Source of the DNA: Mycoplasmatota bacterium
GTDB taxonomy: Bacteria; Bacillota_I; Bacilli_A; Izemoplasmatales; Hujiaoplasmataceae
Direction of reading: 5' to 3'
Assembly (NCBI GenBank): GCA_016342455.1
Contig: JAEIOE010000008.1
Location: 1-56,394, forward strand
Length of the DNA stretch: 56,394 bases
Made by a program: the position numbers and the translations under genes. Below the pieces are notes generated by a model. That model made no database searches. It saw only the letters and a program-made list of their open reading frames with translations, and was not told the origin of the DNA. Positions 28,715-37,421 of the stretch are shown here, piece after piece (position 1 is the stretch's first letter; each line of letters starts with the position of its first letter).

Positions 28715-28732
28715 TTTATGATACAACTTATT
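28715..28732. repeat. att-like copy 2 of the rlmH 3' end
   Basis: TTTATGATACAACTTATT, 25 bp from copy 1 in the same orientation and two bases different from it (five from rlmH). On the minus strand it gives NKLYHKK. Tandem att sites would arise from successive insertions at one site. Confidence 0.55.
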
Positions 28733-28754
28733 ACCTTATATAAATTAAATATTC

Positions 28755-28778
28755 AAAAGGCCAAAATTTCGGTCTTTT
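28755..28778 (-). terminator. Terminator of the DRT operon
   Basis: On the minus strand AAAAGACC and GGCCTTTT pair (one G-T) around GAAATTTT; it starts 4 bases past the small ORF's stop. Confidence 0.6.
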
Positions 28779-28781
28779 CAA

Positions 28782-28952
28782 TTACGATAAGTTTTGTTGT
28801 ATTGATTGTAGTTGCAATTTAATATTGTGTACATTTAATGTGAAATGCAACAATATTTTGTTTTCATCACTTTCAAAAAACTGATTTAGACTTAATATAA
28901 TCTCTTTCCCAGTCAAAAAATCATATCCACTATTAATATACCTCTTCATCAT
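28782..28952 (-). CDS. Small ORF (56 aa) downstream of the reverse transcriptase
   Basis: An ATG ATG start at 28952, 18 bases after the RT stop, opens 56 codons ending at 28782: MMKRYINSGYDFLTGKEIIL then SLNQFFESDENKILLHFTL, ending QLQSIQQNLS. It is followed at once by a terminator. No obvious strong RBS is present, so coupling to the RT is presumed. Charged and amphipathic, probably helical, no family recognised. Its tight position in the RT operon suggests a small accessory protein of the DRT system. Confidence 0.55.
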   Translation of the reverse strand: MMKRYINSGYDFLTGKEIILSLNQFFESDENKILLHFTLNVHNIKLQLQSIQQNLS

Positions 28953-28970
28953 CAAACATTGAATAATCGA

Positions 28971-31709
28971 TTACATAAGCTTTTTAAATGTTTTGTAGAC
29001 AAAATTTGCCGGATGAAGTTTAAACTTATTAACTTTATCTAAATCCTTATTCTCATTAGATTTTTTTGTTTTATCAAATATTTCATTATATTTTTGCAAA
29101 CTGTAAACTGGTACATAAGACGAAACTAAGTATTTGTTAAACCCACCTTTAAATTCAGTAAGAACTGATGAGTTTGAAGATTTTGGCAGAATTATACTTG
29201 AGTTCCCCCATTCAGCAGAGTTTGAAGTTACTACAACACATGATAAATCTCTACTTAAGGATCTAATTATGTTATCAAAATACTTTGTATCCTTATTCAA
29301 CATTGGCACAACAACTATATCAACGTATCCTTTAAATATACCTCTCGATAAAATATCAGTAATCTCATAACAGATATAATCTACATATACTATATTATTA
29401 TTTCTAACCATAAAGTAAAAAGGTGTTTTTGCATCATCACATCTTAGCCCTTTGTCAATACACCAATCTCTTTCTAAAAACGAGTAGAAGTTTTTCTCCC
29501 TCACTAACGATAGTAACATTCTCCTACTTGATTTGTCATTATATGCATAACTAGACCCAATAAGATTTATAAGTCTATTTTTTATCACAAGGTTCTTTAA
29601 TCCATACACGGTATTAAACTGCTCACTATAAGCAGCAAAAAGCAAAATATGCAACCATTCAATGGAAACGTATAATTCTGGGAATACTAAGAGTGTAGTT
29701 TTATTGATAATTGCTTCATTTAAGTTCCTTATAAAGTATGCTGTCTCACTTACCGAAGCGGCAGCAAAACATTCTGTTAATACTCCCTCACCTGAATTCT
29801 CTTGATCAATATTTGGATGACTTACTACATACTCTGGAATAGTTGGATTATCAATCTTGTATAAATTTGGTTCATATCCATCAACTCTTTCGAAAGACTC
29901 AACTTCAACTAAAATATCCTCAGTTATTTTATTAATCTTTAAATAAGTATTATAACTTTGATCATAAGTCTTCTCCTTACTAAAAGCTATATTCACTAGT
30001 TGATCATAAGTATATATCTCCCAAAAATGAACAAAAGGCAAATGATACTTAAAATAGTCTATGTGAAACTCAACAGAATTGTCTAGATTCAAATTATTAA
30101 TCTTGTAATCTTTAACAAATTTTTTGATCAAGCTATCTGAGCGAACCATTTTTGATTTCTTTAATATATTTGACATATCTCCATCTATTTCAATTTCAGC
30201 TAAGACTTTTGAGATTATATTTAACTCCTTATAAAGAAGTTCAATTTTTTTCAACACATAAGGCTCTCTTCCAGGCTTAATATCACTAATTGTTTTTTCT
30301 AAATTGTTATCAATATGCCTATTTATTTCCCTTGAGACTTTTTGAATCATAGCTCCATTTTTGAAAATTCTATGCCATCTATAAATCTCTTTCCACATAT
30401 TGTACTTATAAGTTGAATGTATATATCCGATGATTTTGTTTGATACTGCGTCTGTTGTTTCATTATCAAACTCAATTAAATCATAGATGTAATTCATAAA
30501 CAAAAGACTATCAAAAGCATCAATCTTAGCAAAGTCAAAATCCTTTTCTGCCGAAGAGTTAAGCAAGGTATTTTTTATCTGTTTTTTATCAAAAGCAAAA
30601 TATCTTCTAAAAGAGATTACTTCTTGATCATCATTACCATAATAATTAATCCCTCTTGTTTTATAGTACTGTAATAATTTTTCTAACTCAGATCTATAAT
30701 TATAATTATTGTATACAAAAATTTCTGTTTTATCAAGATTTTGTTGTAAGTTTTTATATCCTTCATTACTTTTTTTTGCAATATCAATTCGTTTATTCGC
30801 CACATTTTTATCAATTATCTCATTATAAATAATTATAATATCATCGACATATCTACCATAAAATATAATACTGCCATTTTTCAAAAGTGCTTCATCAAAT
30901 TCAAATAGATAAATATTAGACATAATCATAGAAGAGGATAATCCTATTGGGAGTATTCCCCTTCTCATTTGTAAACTCGAATCCTTTACTAGTACATCAT
31001 AATATGCACCATAGATTTCTTTCATAATAGTAGATAAAAAAGGTAGATACCCTTTTAGGATCCCTGAACTTTTACTTTCAAATATCTTAAAAGGAGTACT
31101 AGTTGAATAATAATACCTAGAAAGATCAGAAGATACAAGCGTGATACCTTCTTCATCATATTCGTGTTTCTCTATTCTATTTTTAGCTTTCTCCAACCAC
31201 TTGTTATACCCGAATATATACCTTTGAAAAAGTCTTGTTGAACTCCAATTAATATCTTCTATAGACCACAAATCATCTTTATATAGTTGATTTTCTGCTA
31301 TAAGGTTACCAAAGATATTACTCTTCATTGCCTCGGGTAGTGTTGTACCAGCTATAACCGTCCAAATAGTATCAATGATATGCAACTCTACAGGCATTGA
31401 TATGAAGTAATTCAAATCAATTTCCTTTTTCTTATTCACCTTCTTAAGCAATGGAAAATAATCCACTTTATCAATTAATTTTCTGTAATAATCATTAATC
31501 ATGTTTTGTGAATGTAGATTCTCAACAAGGTTAGTAATCTTCTCATCAAAATCTTTTGACTCAAATCTACCTATCTGTTCTTTATACATCAACAAGGTTG
31601 AATCATAGAATACTTTTGTTTTATATTTATTGTAAGCGCCTAAAACTATCTCCCTTAAAACATCTAATTCGAGTTCAGATAGTCTATTTAAGTTAAATTT
31701 TATGATCAT
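28971..31709 (-). CDS. Reverse transcriptase-nitrilase fusion (DRT type 1/UG1-like)
   Basis: 912 aa. The RT palm spans about residues 185-300, with motif A Asp195 (LVSSDLSRYY), the GILPIGLSSSMIMSN motif, and catalytic YVDD at 287-290. The C-terminal third is a carbon-nitrogen hydrolase domain with an apparently complete triad: Glu678 (LVFPELYV), Lys near 739 (VREKNFY) and Cys780 (YICYEITD). RT fused to nitrilase defines defence-associated RTs of DRT type 1 and relatives (UG1, UG5). No maturase or endonuclease domain and no group II intron or retron msr-msd is seen. RBS GGAGATGAAATTAG precedes the ATG. Confidence 0.88.
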   Translation of the reverse strand: MIIKFNLNRLSELELDVLREIVLGAYNKYKTKVFYDSTLLMYKEQIGRFESKDFDEKITNLVENLHSQNMINDYYRKLIDKVDYFPLLKKVNKKKEIDLNYFISMPVELHIIDTIWTVIAGTTLPEAMKSNIFGNLIAENQLYKDDLWSIEDINWSSTRLFQRYIFGYNKWLEKAKNRIEKHEYDEEGITLVSSDLSRYYYSTSTPFKIFESKSSGILKGYLPFLSTIMKEIYGAYYDVLVKDSSLQMRRGILPIGLSSSMIMSNIYLFEFDEALLKNGSIIFYGRYVDDIIIIYNEIIDKNVANKRIDIAKKSNEGYKNLQQNLDKTEIFVYNNYNYRSELEKLLQYYKTRGINYYGNDDQEVISFRRYFAFDKKQIKNTLLNSSAEKDFDFAKIDAFDSLLFMNYIYDLIEFDNETTDAVSNKIIGYIHSTYKYNMWKEIYRWHRIFKNGAMIQKVSREINRHIDNNLEKTISDIKPGREPYVLKKIELLYKELNIISKVLAEIEIDGDMSNILKKSKMVRSDSLIKKFVKDYKINNLNLDNSVEFHIDYFKYHLPFVHFWEIYTYDQLVNIAFSKEKTYDQSYNTYLKINKITEDILVEVESFERVDGYEPNLYKIDNPTIPEYVVSHPNIDQENSGEGVLTECFAAASVSETAYFIRNLNEAIINKTTLLVFPELYVSIEWLHILLFAAYSEQFNTVYGLKNLVIKNRLINLIGSSYAYNDKSSRRMLLSLVREKNFYSFLERDWCIDKGLRCDDAKTPFYFMVRNNNIVYVDYICYEITDILSRGIFKGYVDIVVVPMLNKDTKYFDNIIRSLSRDLSCVVVTSNSAEWGNSSIILPKSSNSSVLTEFKGGFNKYLVSSYVPVYSLQKYNEIFDKTKKSNENKDLDKVNKFKLHPANFVYKTFKKLM

Positions 31710-31909
31710 CTAATTTCATCTCCTACCTATTTTTATTACCTATCATATTTGTTTAAACTTCAAATATTACATCCAAAGTCTGTTTATCAATATTGCATTG
31801 AGTGTAATTTAAACATATAGTAATAATGAGTATATTTTTTTAAATGACAGATTATCCTTTATCAAAATATCAAAAAACTCATGAACTAATCTAAATAAAA
31901 TTGGAAAAT

Positions 31910-32665
31910 TTACCCCTTCAATATCATTTCTTCAAGAATATTATATCTAGGATTAAGAAAGTATACTTTATCATAACATTCGCCATCTCTCATGTATTTA
32001 TGAAGTGCATATGCAAAAAGTTGAGACTTGTCTTTTTTATTCAGCTTATAGTCTTTTTTTGTTTTAAAGTCTATTAGGCAGTTATTAATAAGTAAATCAG
32101 AGTCTCCTTTTATAGCTAATTCACCTTTATAGTTAACATGCCCTTCTGGATGAAAATCGATTTCATTTATGACAGGAAAAGATGTATTTATGAGTTTAAA
32201 AGCAATTTCTGCTAGATATGTGGCTTTTTCGATGATATTTCTTTTATGCTCAAATATCTCAGGTGTATACCCATACCCAGAACGATATCTTATATCAGGT
32301 TCATACATAGCAAAAGCTAATACCTCATCGCTCAAATTCGAATACTCGTCCTTGTTTACATCGTCAAAGAAACCTAGTTCTTCGAGTCCTTTACCCAGTT
32401 TTCGTGCTAACTTGATTTTTGTTATATACTCAGTTATGCCTCCGCATATTGTAGGATGCTCTTCTTTTGAGACATCTACATAATTGCCTACTTCAATAGT
32501 TCTTGCATACACTAAGCTATTTTCAGCATAGAAATCTTTTATTCCCGTAACTTTTAATTCATTCCTAGATAGATAATGTGTGATCGCAGCCATTCCAAAA
32601 AATGGTGTTTTTGATAAAGATTCTAATATTTTTTCATACTCTACTGCAAACTTCGCTAAATCCAT
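31910..32665 (-). CDS. PD-(D/E)XK nuclease-like protein upstream of the RT
   Basis: 251 aa. The C-terminal half shows a RecB/Cas4-like nuclease core: IDFHPEGH with INYKGELAIKGDSDLLINN (D), then LIDFKTKKDY (D-x-K), and the DKSQLFAYALHKYM helix with the Q-x-x-x-Y pattern. RBS GGAGGG 7 nt before the ATG. It precedes the RT-nitrilase gene by 200 bp on the same strand, so it is probably part of that operon. After the stop, a -1 frame stays open for about 35 codons with plausible protein sequence (VNFPILFRLVHEFFD), so the gene may be slightly truncated by a frameshift at GGGG. Confidence 0.72.
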   Translation of the reverse strand: MDLAKFAVEYEKILESLSKTPFFGMAAITHYLSRNELKVTGIKDFYAENSLVYARTIEVGNYVDVSKEEHPTICGGITEYITKIKLARKLGKGLEELGFFDDVNKDEYSNLSDEVLAFAMYEPDIRYRSGYGYTPEIFEHKRNIIEKATYLAEIAFKLINTSFPVINEIDFHPEGHVNYKGELAIKGDSDLLINNCLIDFKTKKDYKLNKKDKSQLFAYALHKYMRDGECYDKVYFLNPRYNILEEMILKG

Positions 32666-33095
32666 GATCCACCCTCCTAAATAGAATTTGTAACAAATAA
32701 AATTGATACCTACTTATTTTTGTTGCTTTCTTTCTTGTATTATAACACTTGATTGTTCATTTATCTATATAGTAAAGACAAATTATTTTATCAAATTGCG
32801 TAGCAATCACTTATACTCTTGTAAATGGTATAACTTAAAAATATATAAGTGCCTAAAAATGGCCTTGAGTCGATATTTAACAAAAGGTAATTGGAACAAA
32901 TAAAAAGAATTAGTTGTCAGCAATAAAAATTGCGCTTCATTTACCGTCTCATACTAAATTATCGTTAATAGTTTTCATTACAAATACAAATTTAATATCT
33001 TGCCTTCTGTGAAATGTGTTCACCCACTATCTTTTTATATAAATAAAATCTTTTTTCATTGTTAAAAACTAAGTCAATCAAATTTCTTAGTTATT
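32666..33095. other. Non-coding region between DRT and type I RM units
   Basis: 430 A/T-rich bases with no coding frame. The promoter of the PD-(D/E)XK gene should lie at its left end; TTATAATAC on the minus strand near 32738 could be the -10. TGATAC..ACTTATT near 32706 resembles att copy 2 but with a 1-nt insertion. Confidence 0.4.
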
Positions 33096-33127
33096 TCAAA
33101 AAAAAGAACCACATCAATGGCTCTTTT
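33096..33127 (-). terminator. Terminator of the hsd operon
   Basis: AAAAGAGCCA pairs with TGGTTCTTTT (one G-T) followed by T residues on the minus strand, 30 bases after hsdR. Confidence 0.75.
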
Positions 33128-33156
33128 TAGTAAAGTTTTTTTACAGAAGAATGGTT

Positions 33157-36100
33157 TTATATTTCAAATCCACCTTCAAGAATAAATTTACTTAATAATT
33201 CATGAATTCTCATAGAGACTTTTCTTTGAGGGACGGTTCCACCATTTTTGTCTTCAAAATATTTCTGAGCTTTTGCTTTGTCAACAGTTGATTTTAGTTT
33301 ATCAAATCTCCCGAACTCATTAAGATTGTAAGGATTTACAATTCCGTTCATGAAAGCTCTTAGAAGTTCATCGTCTATTCCGATAGTTGAAGCAAAACGT
33401 CTAATTTGATTATTCTTGGCTTTAGTACGATATTCAGTAACATAATCTCGAAATGTCTTGCCTTCTTCAACAATAATGTCACCACTTTGAATATCGTGGA
33501 GGAAGAATTTAGCATATTTTTGATCTTCCTGACTTAAAGTTGCAAATGATTTGTGAAGCTCTGCTAGAGTTGCATCTAAGGATTCTCCGTGAGTCTGAAG
33601 TTCTTTAAGATATTTCTTGAATCGAGAGTTCATATAATCAGAATCAATTGCACCAGTATTTAATTCCATCAAGTATCCTTCAATTTGATAAGGGACATCT
33701 GGTACATTCGGATTATTTGGTGTAAATAGTTCTTTATATCTGATTATAAGTATAAGAAAAGTCGTCTCATCAAGATGTAGATTTATTTCTTCTTTTCCAA
33801 ATTTATAAGTTGGTTTTTTCCATTGAAAACCTTGCACCTTTGCAGATTCCAAATATCGGTTAAAAATATTAAATTCACTAGAAAATTTTTGGCATGATTC
33901 TATATCATCTGGTAATTTTTCGAAATTAGAAACTCCAGCTGATTTAAAAATACTAAAAATATTGTCATACTTCTCATTTATCTTAATAAGATTTATTTTT
34001 AAATCATCGACAAAAATACCAAAAGGTTTGTTCCCAGAATAGAGTTCAAAAGCAATTTCAATGCGCTTCTTCATTGTATGAGGTCTTCTATAGTAGCGGA
34101 TAATTCCATGTGGCTTCTCTGGGCCGAAAAGTCGATTCGTTCTTGAGAATGCTTGTACGATATTTTCAAATTTTAATTTTTTATCAAGATAAAGAGTATT
34201 AATCCACTTCGAGTCATAACCTGTAAGCATTTGATCGACAACAATCAATAAACTTATTGTTTGATTCGGTGTCATTTCAATTGAAATGTAAGGTTTTTTA
34301 TGTGCAAGCCTAATTGATATATCCTTCTTAAATTTATCCGCACTAGATAATGTAAAAGTTTGTTCATATTGTTTGTTGTAGTCAGCAATGATTTCAACAA
34401 GTGCATCTTCTTTCAATATACCCTTACCACTATTATCGATGTTTGGATCAAATAGAGCAGTTACTCTGAAGATTGGATTTGCTTTTTTAAATTTTTTATA
34501 GTACTGAATCGCTTCAGCGATACTACTCGTAGCAAAAATAGCATGAAATTTACCACCATGACTTAGTGTTTCATAATTATCTAAAATATCCTTAACCACC
34601 ATATTCTGGTGTTCTTCCGTCTCATACTGAGAATCAGGAAGGTAATCTTCTATACCTTTATGGTAGATACCAACTGAATCTTTATAGCCAGCCATTGGGG
34701 TCTTCTTAACATCCATGAATTCGTAGTAAACTTCAGCTTTTTTCTGTTCAGATATTGCATCTGTCTCATTTTCAGCTTTTGCTTGTTCGAGAGCTATTAT
34801 TTTTCTGACATCTCTATCTTTGTAAGTGGATACTAATACAGGATCGAAGCCAAGGACATTTTCATCTCTAATACCGTCAGCAATGCTGTATCTATGTAAT
34901 TCATCTCCAAAAATATGAGCAGTTGTTACCATCTTCTTTTTATTCTCATCAAGAATTGGAGTACCTGTAAAACCAAAAAATACTGCGTTTGGAAACGTAT
35001 CTTTAACTGCAATTAGCATATCTCCAAATACTGATCGATGAGCTTCATCGACGATAAAAACAATTCTCTTTAGATTAATCTGTTCTAGTTCCAAAACTGA
35101 TGCTTTCTCTTTTGTTAATGCCATTTTTTGGATGGAAGTGACAATTAGACTGTTTTTTGGATCATTGCTCTTTAGTTTAGAAATTAGTGCATAGGTGTCT
35201 TCAGTAGCTTGAATATCATCCCTTTCATCTGAAAACGCACGATATTCCCTCAATGACTGTGTTCCAAGTTCGATCCTATCAACCAGAAAAAGCACTTTAT
35301 CTGCAAAACAAGAATTGGCTATAAGTTGTGCAGATTTAAAACTTGTCATAGTTTTTCCAGATCCGGTAGTGTGCCAAACATATCCACCGTAGATATCCTT
35401 TTCGCCCCACTTGAGTTTTCCGATTCTATCAGATATTTTCGAAGCCGCAAAATACTGATAACTTCTCATTACTTTCAATACTCCATCTGTATCATCAGCA
35501 ACGGTGTAATATCCAATGAGTTCATGTGCCATAGGAATTGATAAGAGATATTGGGCTATTTCTTCCCATTTATCAATTGGGTTATTATTAAAGTCTGCCC
35601 AATGAAAGAAATAGTCTTTGTTGAATTTACCATTGCTACCAGGATTTGCAAAGTATATCGTTTCTTCTGGAGTCATTGCTACAAAAACTTGGATTAATCC
35701 AAATATGCCAGTAAATAGACCTTCATGAGAGTACTTTTCTATTTGATGGCACGCTTGGCTGATGTCTATACCGCTTTTCTTTAGCTCAATATGTATTACC
35801 GGCATTCCATTGATTAAGAGCATTAAGTCTCCTCTACGGGGAGGAAGAATACTCGATTTTGCTGTAAACACAGGCTGCTCAGCTATTTGATACACACTAT
35901 TTCCACCAGCAATCTCTTGCCTATCATAAATTTTAAGACTGATTCTGCTTCCAAAGTGTTCTATATCTTCCTGGTTGTCTCGAATGATAGAAACTGTTTT
36001 ACCATTAATGAAACCATTAATGTTAGCTGGAGTTTTGAGCAGGTTAATTTGCTCAATAATCTGTAGCATTTCTCCTTTCGTGAGTGGATAATCACTCAAT

Positions 36101-36255
36101 CGATCAATTGACCGATTGTTCATAAAAAGGATATCTGCCCAATTTTGGATAAGTTGTTCCTCTGTTTTGTATCTAAGGGTTTTTGTTTCCCATCCATATT
36201 TCTCTGAAAGAAGCTTTACAAGTTCTTTTTCATACTTTAATTCATCATCAAACAT
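33157..36255 (-). CDS. hsdR: Type I restriction enzyme R subunit
   Basis: 1032 aa, the usual size. The N-terminal PD-(D/E)XK region includes GDLMLLINGMPVIHIELKKSG (D...E-x-K). The SF2 translocase follows: Walker A WHTTGSGKTMTS, DEAD-like IVDEAHRSVFGD, FGFTGTP, then AFSRTNRLFGP as motif VI. A helical C-terminus contacts HsdM/S. It translocates DNA when HsdS meets unmodified target sites and cuts far from the site. Last gene of XRE-hsdM-hsdS-hsdR; 13 bp separate it from hsdS. Confidence 0.95.
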   Translation of the reverse strand: MFDDELKYEKELVKLLSEKYGWETKTLRYKTEEQLIQNWADILFMNNRSIDRLSDYPLTKGEMLQIIEQINLLKTPANINGFINGKTVSIIRDNQEDIEHFGSRISLKIYDRQEIAGGNSVYQIAEQPVFTAKSSILPPRRGDLMLLINGMPVIHIELKKSGIDISQACHQIEKYSHEGLFTGIFGLIQVFVAMTPEETIYFANPGSNGKFNKDYFFHWADFNNNPIDKWEEIAQYLLSIPMAHELIGYYTVADDTDGVLKVMRSYQYFAASKISDRIGKLKWGEKDIYGGYVWHTTGSGKTMTSFKSAQLIANSCFADKVLFLVDRIELGTQSLREYRAFSDERDDIQATEDTYALISKLKSNDPKNSLIVTSIQKMALTKEKASVLELEQINLKRIVFIVDEAHRSVFGDMLIAVKDTFPNAVFFGFTGTPILDENKKKMVTTAHIFGDELHRYSIADGIRDENVLGFDPVLVSTYKDRDVRKIIALEQAKAENETDAISEQKKAEVYYEFMDVKKTPMAGYKDSVGIYHKGIEDYLPDSQYETEEHQNMVVKDILDNYETLSHGGKFHAIFATSSIAEAIQYYKKFKKANPIFRVTALFDPNIDNSGKGILKEDALVEIIADYNKQYEQTFTLSSADKFKKDISIRLAHKKPYISIEMTPNQTISLLIVVDQMLTGYDSKWINTLYLDKKLKFENIVQAFSRTNRLFGPEKPHGIIRYYRRPHTMKKRIEIAFELYSGNKPFGIFVDDLKINLIKINEKYDNIFSIFKSAGVSNFEKLPDDIESCQKFSSEFNIFNRYLESAKVQGFQWKKPTYKFGKEEINLHLDETTFLILIIRYKELFTPNNPNVPDVPYQIEGYLMELNTGAIDSDYMNSRFKKYLKELQTHGESLDATLAELHKSFATLSQEDQKYAKFFLHDIQSGDIIVEEGKTFRDYVTEYRTKAKNNQIRRFASTIGIDDELLRAFMNGIVNPYNLNEFGRFDKLKSTVDKAKAQKYFEDKNGGTVPQRKVSMRIHELLSKFILEGGFEI

Positions 36256-36268
36256 TTTTTAACTCCTT

Positions 36269-37420
36269 TCACACAAACATCTTTTGAAGCAGTGCTTTTT
36301 TAATATTCTGTAACTTTTCATACTTATGCTGATGAAGGGTGATAAGAGAATCTACTTTCTTGAACAATGCACTAATTTTAGCCTGTTCCGGATTTTTAGG
36401 TGCTTTTACTAATGTGGGTTGTACAACAGATATATAATGTCTTGCATGCCCTAGATTCTCAATTTTAGTCGAATTCAAGAGCTCGTATGCAAAGCGAAGG
36501 TCAAACTCTTCTTTTGTTGTTAGTATTTTCATTGCCGAAGACTTGACCATAAAGGGGAAATCCACATATTTTGAATCAAGTGTAAAATCGTCAAAAATGA
36601 CACAAGGCTTTTCATAGATTCTAACTTCATTTGTATATCCCAATATAAATCCCTTGTTTGCCGTAAGTACAGGTATTGAATAAGTATCTGAATACTCTTC
36701 ATTTGACACAATATATTCGTCCGGTCTTTCATAATTAAAAATTTCTTTAAACTCATACTGTTCCCAAGTGTCAGTAAATCCCTTAAAACGTAATTTTGGA
36801 ACAAGTTCACCATTTTTAGGAAACATTTTATCAAGTAATACTTTCTTTACATTAACTAGTTTGTCATACTTACGCTGATGAAGGGCGATAAGGTCGTCTA
36901 TTGATTTAAAAAGTTCACCAATTCTCCTCTGTTCTTTGATATTTGGTATTATAGTTTTAATTTGTGAAAACTCTTTTTTATTCACAATTTGAAACGTTAA
37001 TCCTCCACCCATTTTTTTCATAAAATCAGACCAATGATTACTTGCTGTAAAAAGAAAATATGGGTCTTGGTCAACATTTGGAATAATGGCATTGATCTGT
37101 TGATTAAAACTTCCCTTTGAGCCAAGTATGGTATTCTTACCTATGCTGGCAATACATGTTATTAAGATGGAATTTTCAGGGACTATTCTTGCAACTTTTT
37201 GTCCTTCTTCACTCAACTTTCTAGCGGTGTCAATTGTTACTAAATTCTTTATATCAGTAGGAGTAACCCATGGCATCCCATTACTAGTATAATAAGACTC
37301 TATTGCTGTTGGAGGGGTTGATCCAGTTACTATTTCTCCCAATTCTTGAAGCTTGTGCTGTTCCCAAATATCAGTAAAACCTTTAAACCTTAATACTGGT
37401 TTTAATATTCTTTCTGGCAT
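36269..37420 (-). CDS. hsdS: Type I restriction specificity subunit S
   Basis: About 383 aa from the ATG at 37420 (GGTGAT upstream; an ATG 12 nt earlier overlaps hsdM). Two target-recognition domains, each introduced by an RFKGFTD-x-WEQ block and each closed by a conserved helix: LHQRKYDKLVNVKKVLLDKM and LHQHKYEKLQNIKKALLQKM. The half-repeats make a two-TRD subunit recognising a bipartite site. The repeats are nearly identical at the domain ends, so TRD exchange by recombination is possible. The site itself cannot be read. Confidence 0.93.
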   Translation of the reverse strand: MPERILKPVLRFKGFTDIWEQHKLQELGEIVTGSTPPTAIESYYTSNGMPWVTPTDIKNLVTIDTARKLSEEGQKVARIVPENSILITCIASIGKNTILGSKGSFNQQINAIIPNVDQDPYFLFTASNHWSDFMKKMGGGLTFQIVNKKEFSQIKTIIPNIKEQRRIGELFKSIDDLIALHQRKYDKLVNVKKVLLDKMFPKNGELVPKLRFKGFTDTWEQYEFKEIFNYERPDEYIVSNEEYSDTYSIPVLTANKGFILGYTNEVRIYEKPCVIFDDFTLDSKYVDFPFMVKSSAMKILTTKEEFDLRFAYELLNSTKIENLGHARHYISVVQPTLVKAPKNPEQAKISALFKKVDSLITLHQHKYEKLQNIKKALLQKMFV

Positions 37421-37421
37421 A

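Noticed and set aside
28680-28735. Two closely spaced repeats as the start of a CRISPR array
   Set aside because: Only two copies 25 bp apart with no spacers or cas genes; the match to the rlmH 3' end explains them better.
28971-31709. Retron or group II intron reverse transcriptase
   Set aside because: No msr/msd-like inverted repeats at the RT, no maturase or HNH domain; the nitrilase fusion points to DRT.
32700-32722. Third att-like site TGATAC..ACTTATT
   Set aside because: It needs a one-base insertion to match copy 2 and lacks the neighbouring hairpin; may be chance in A/T-rich DNA.
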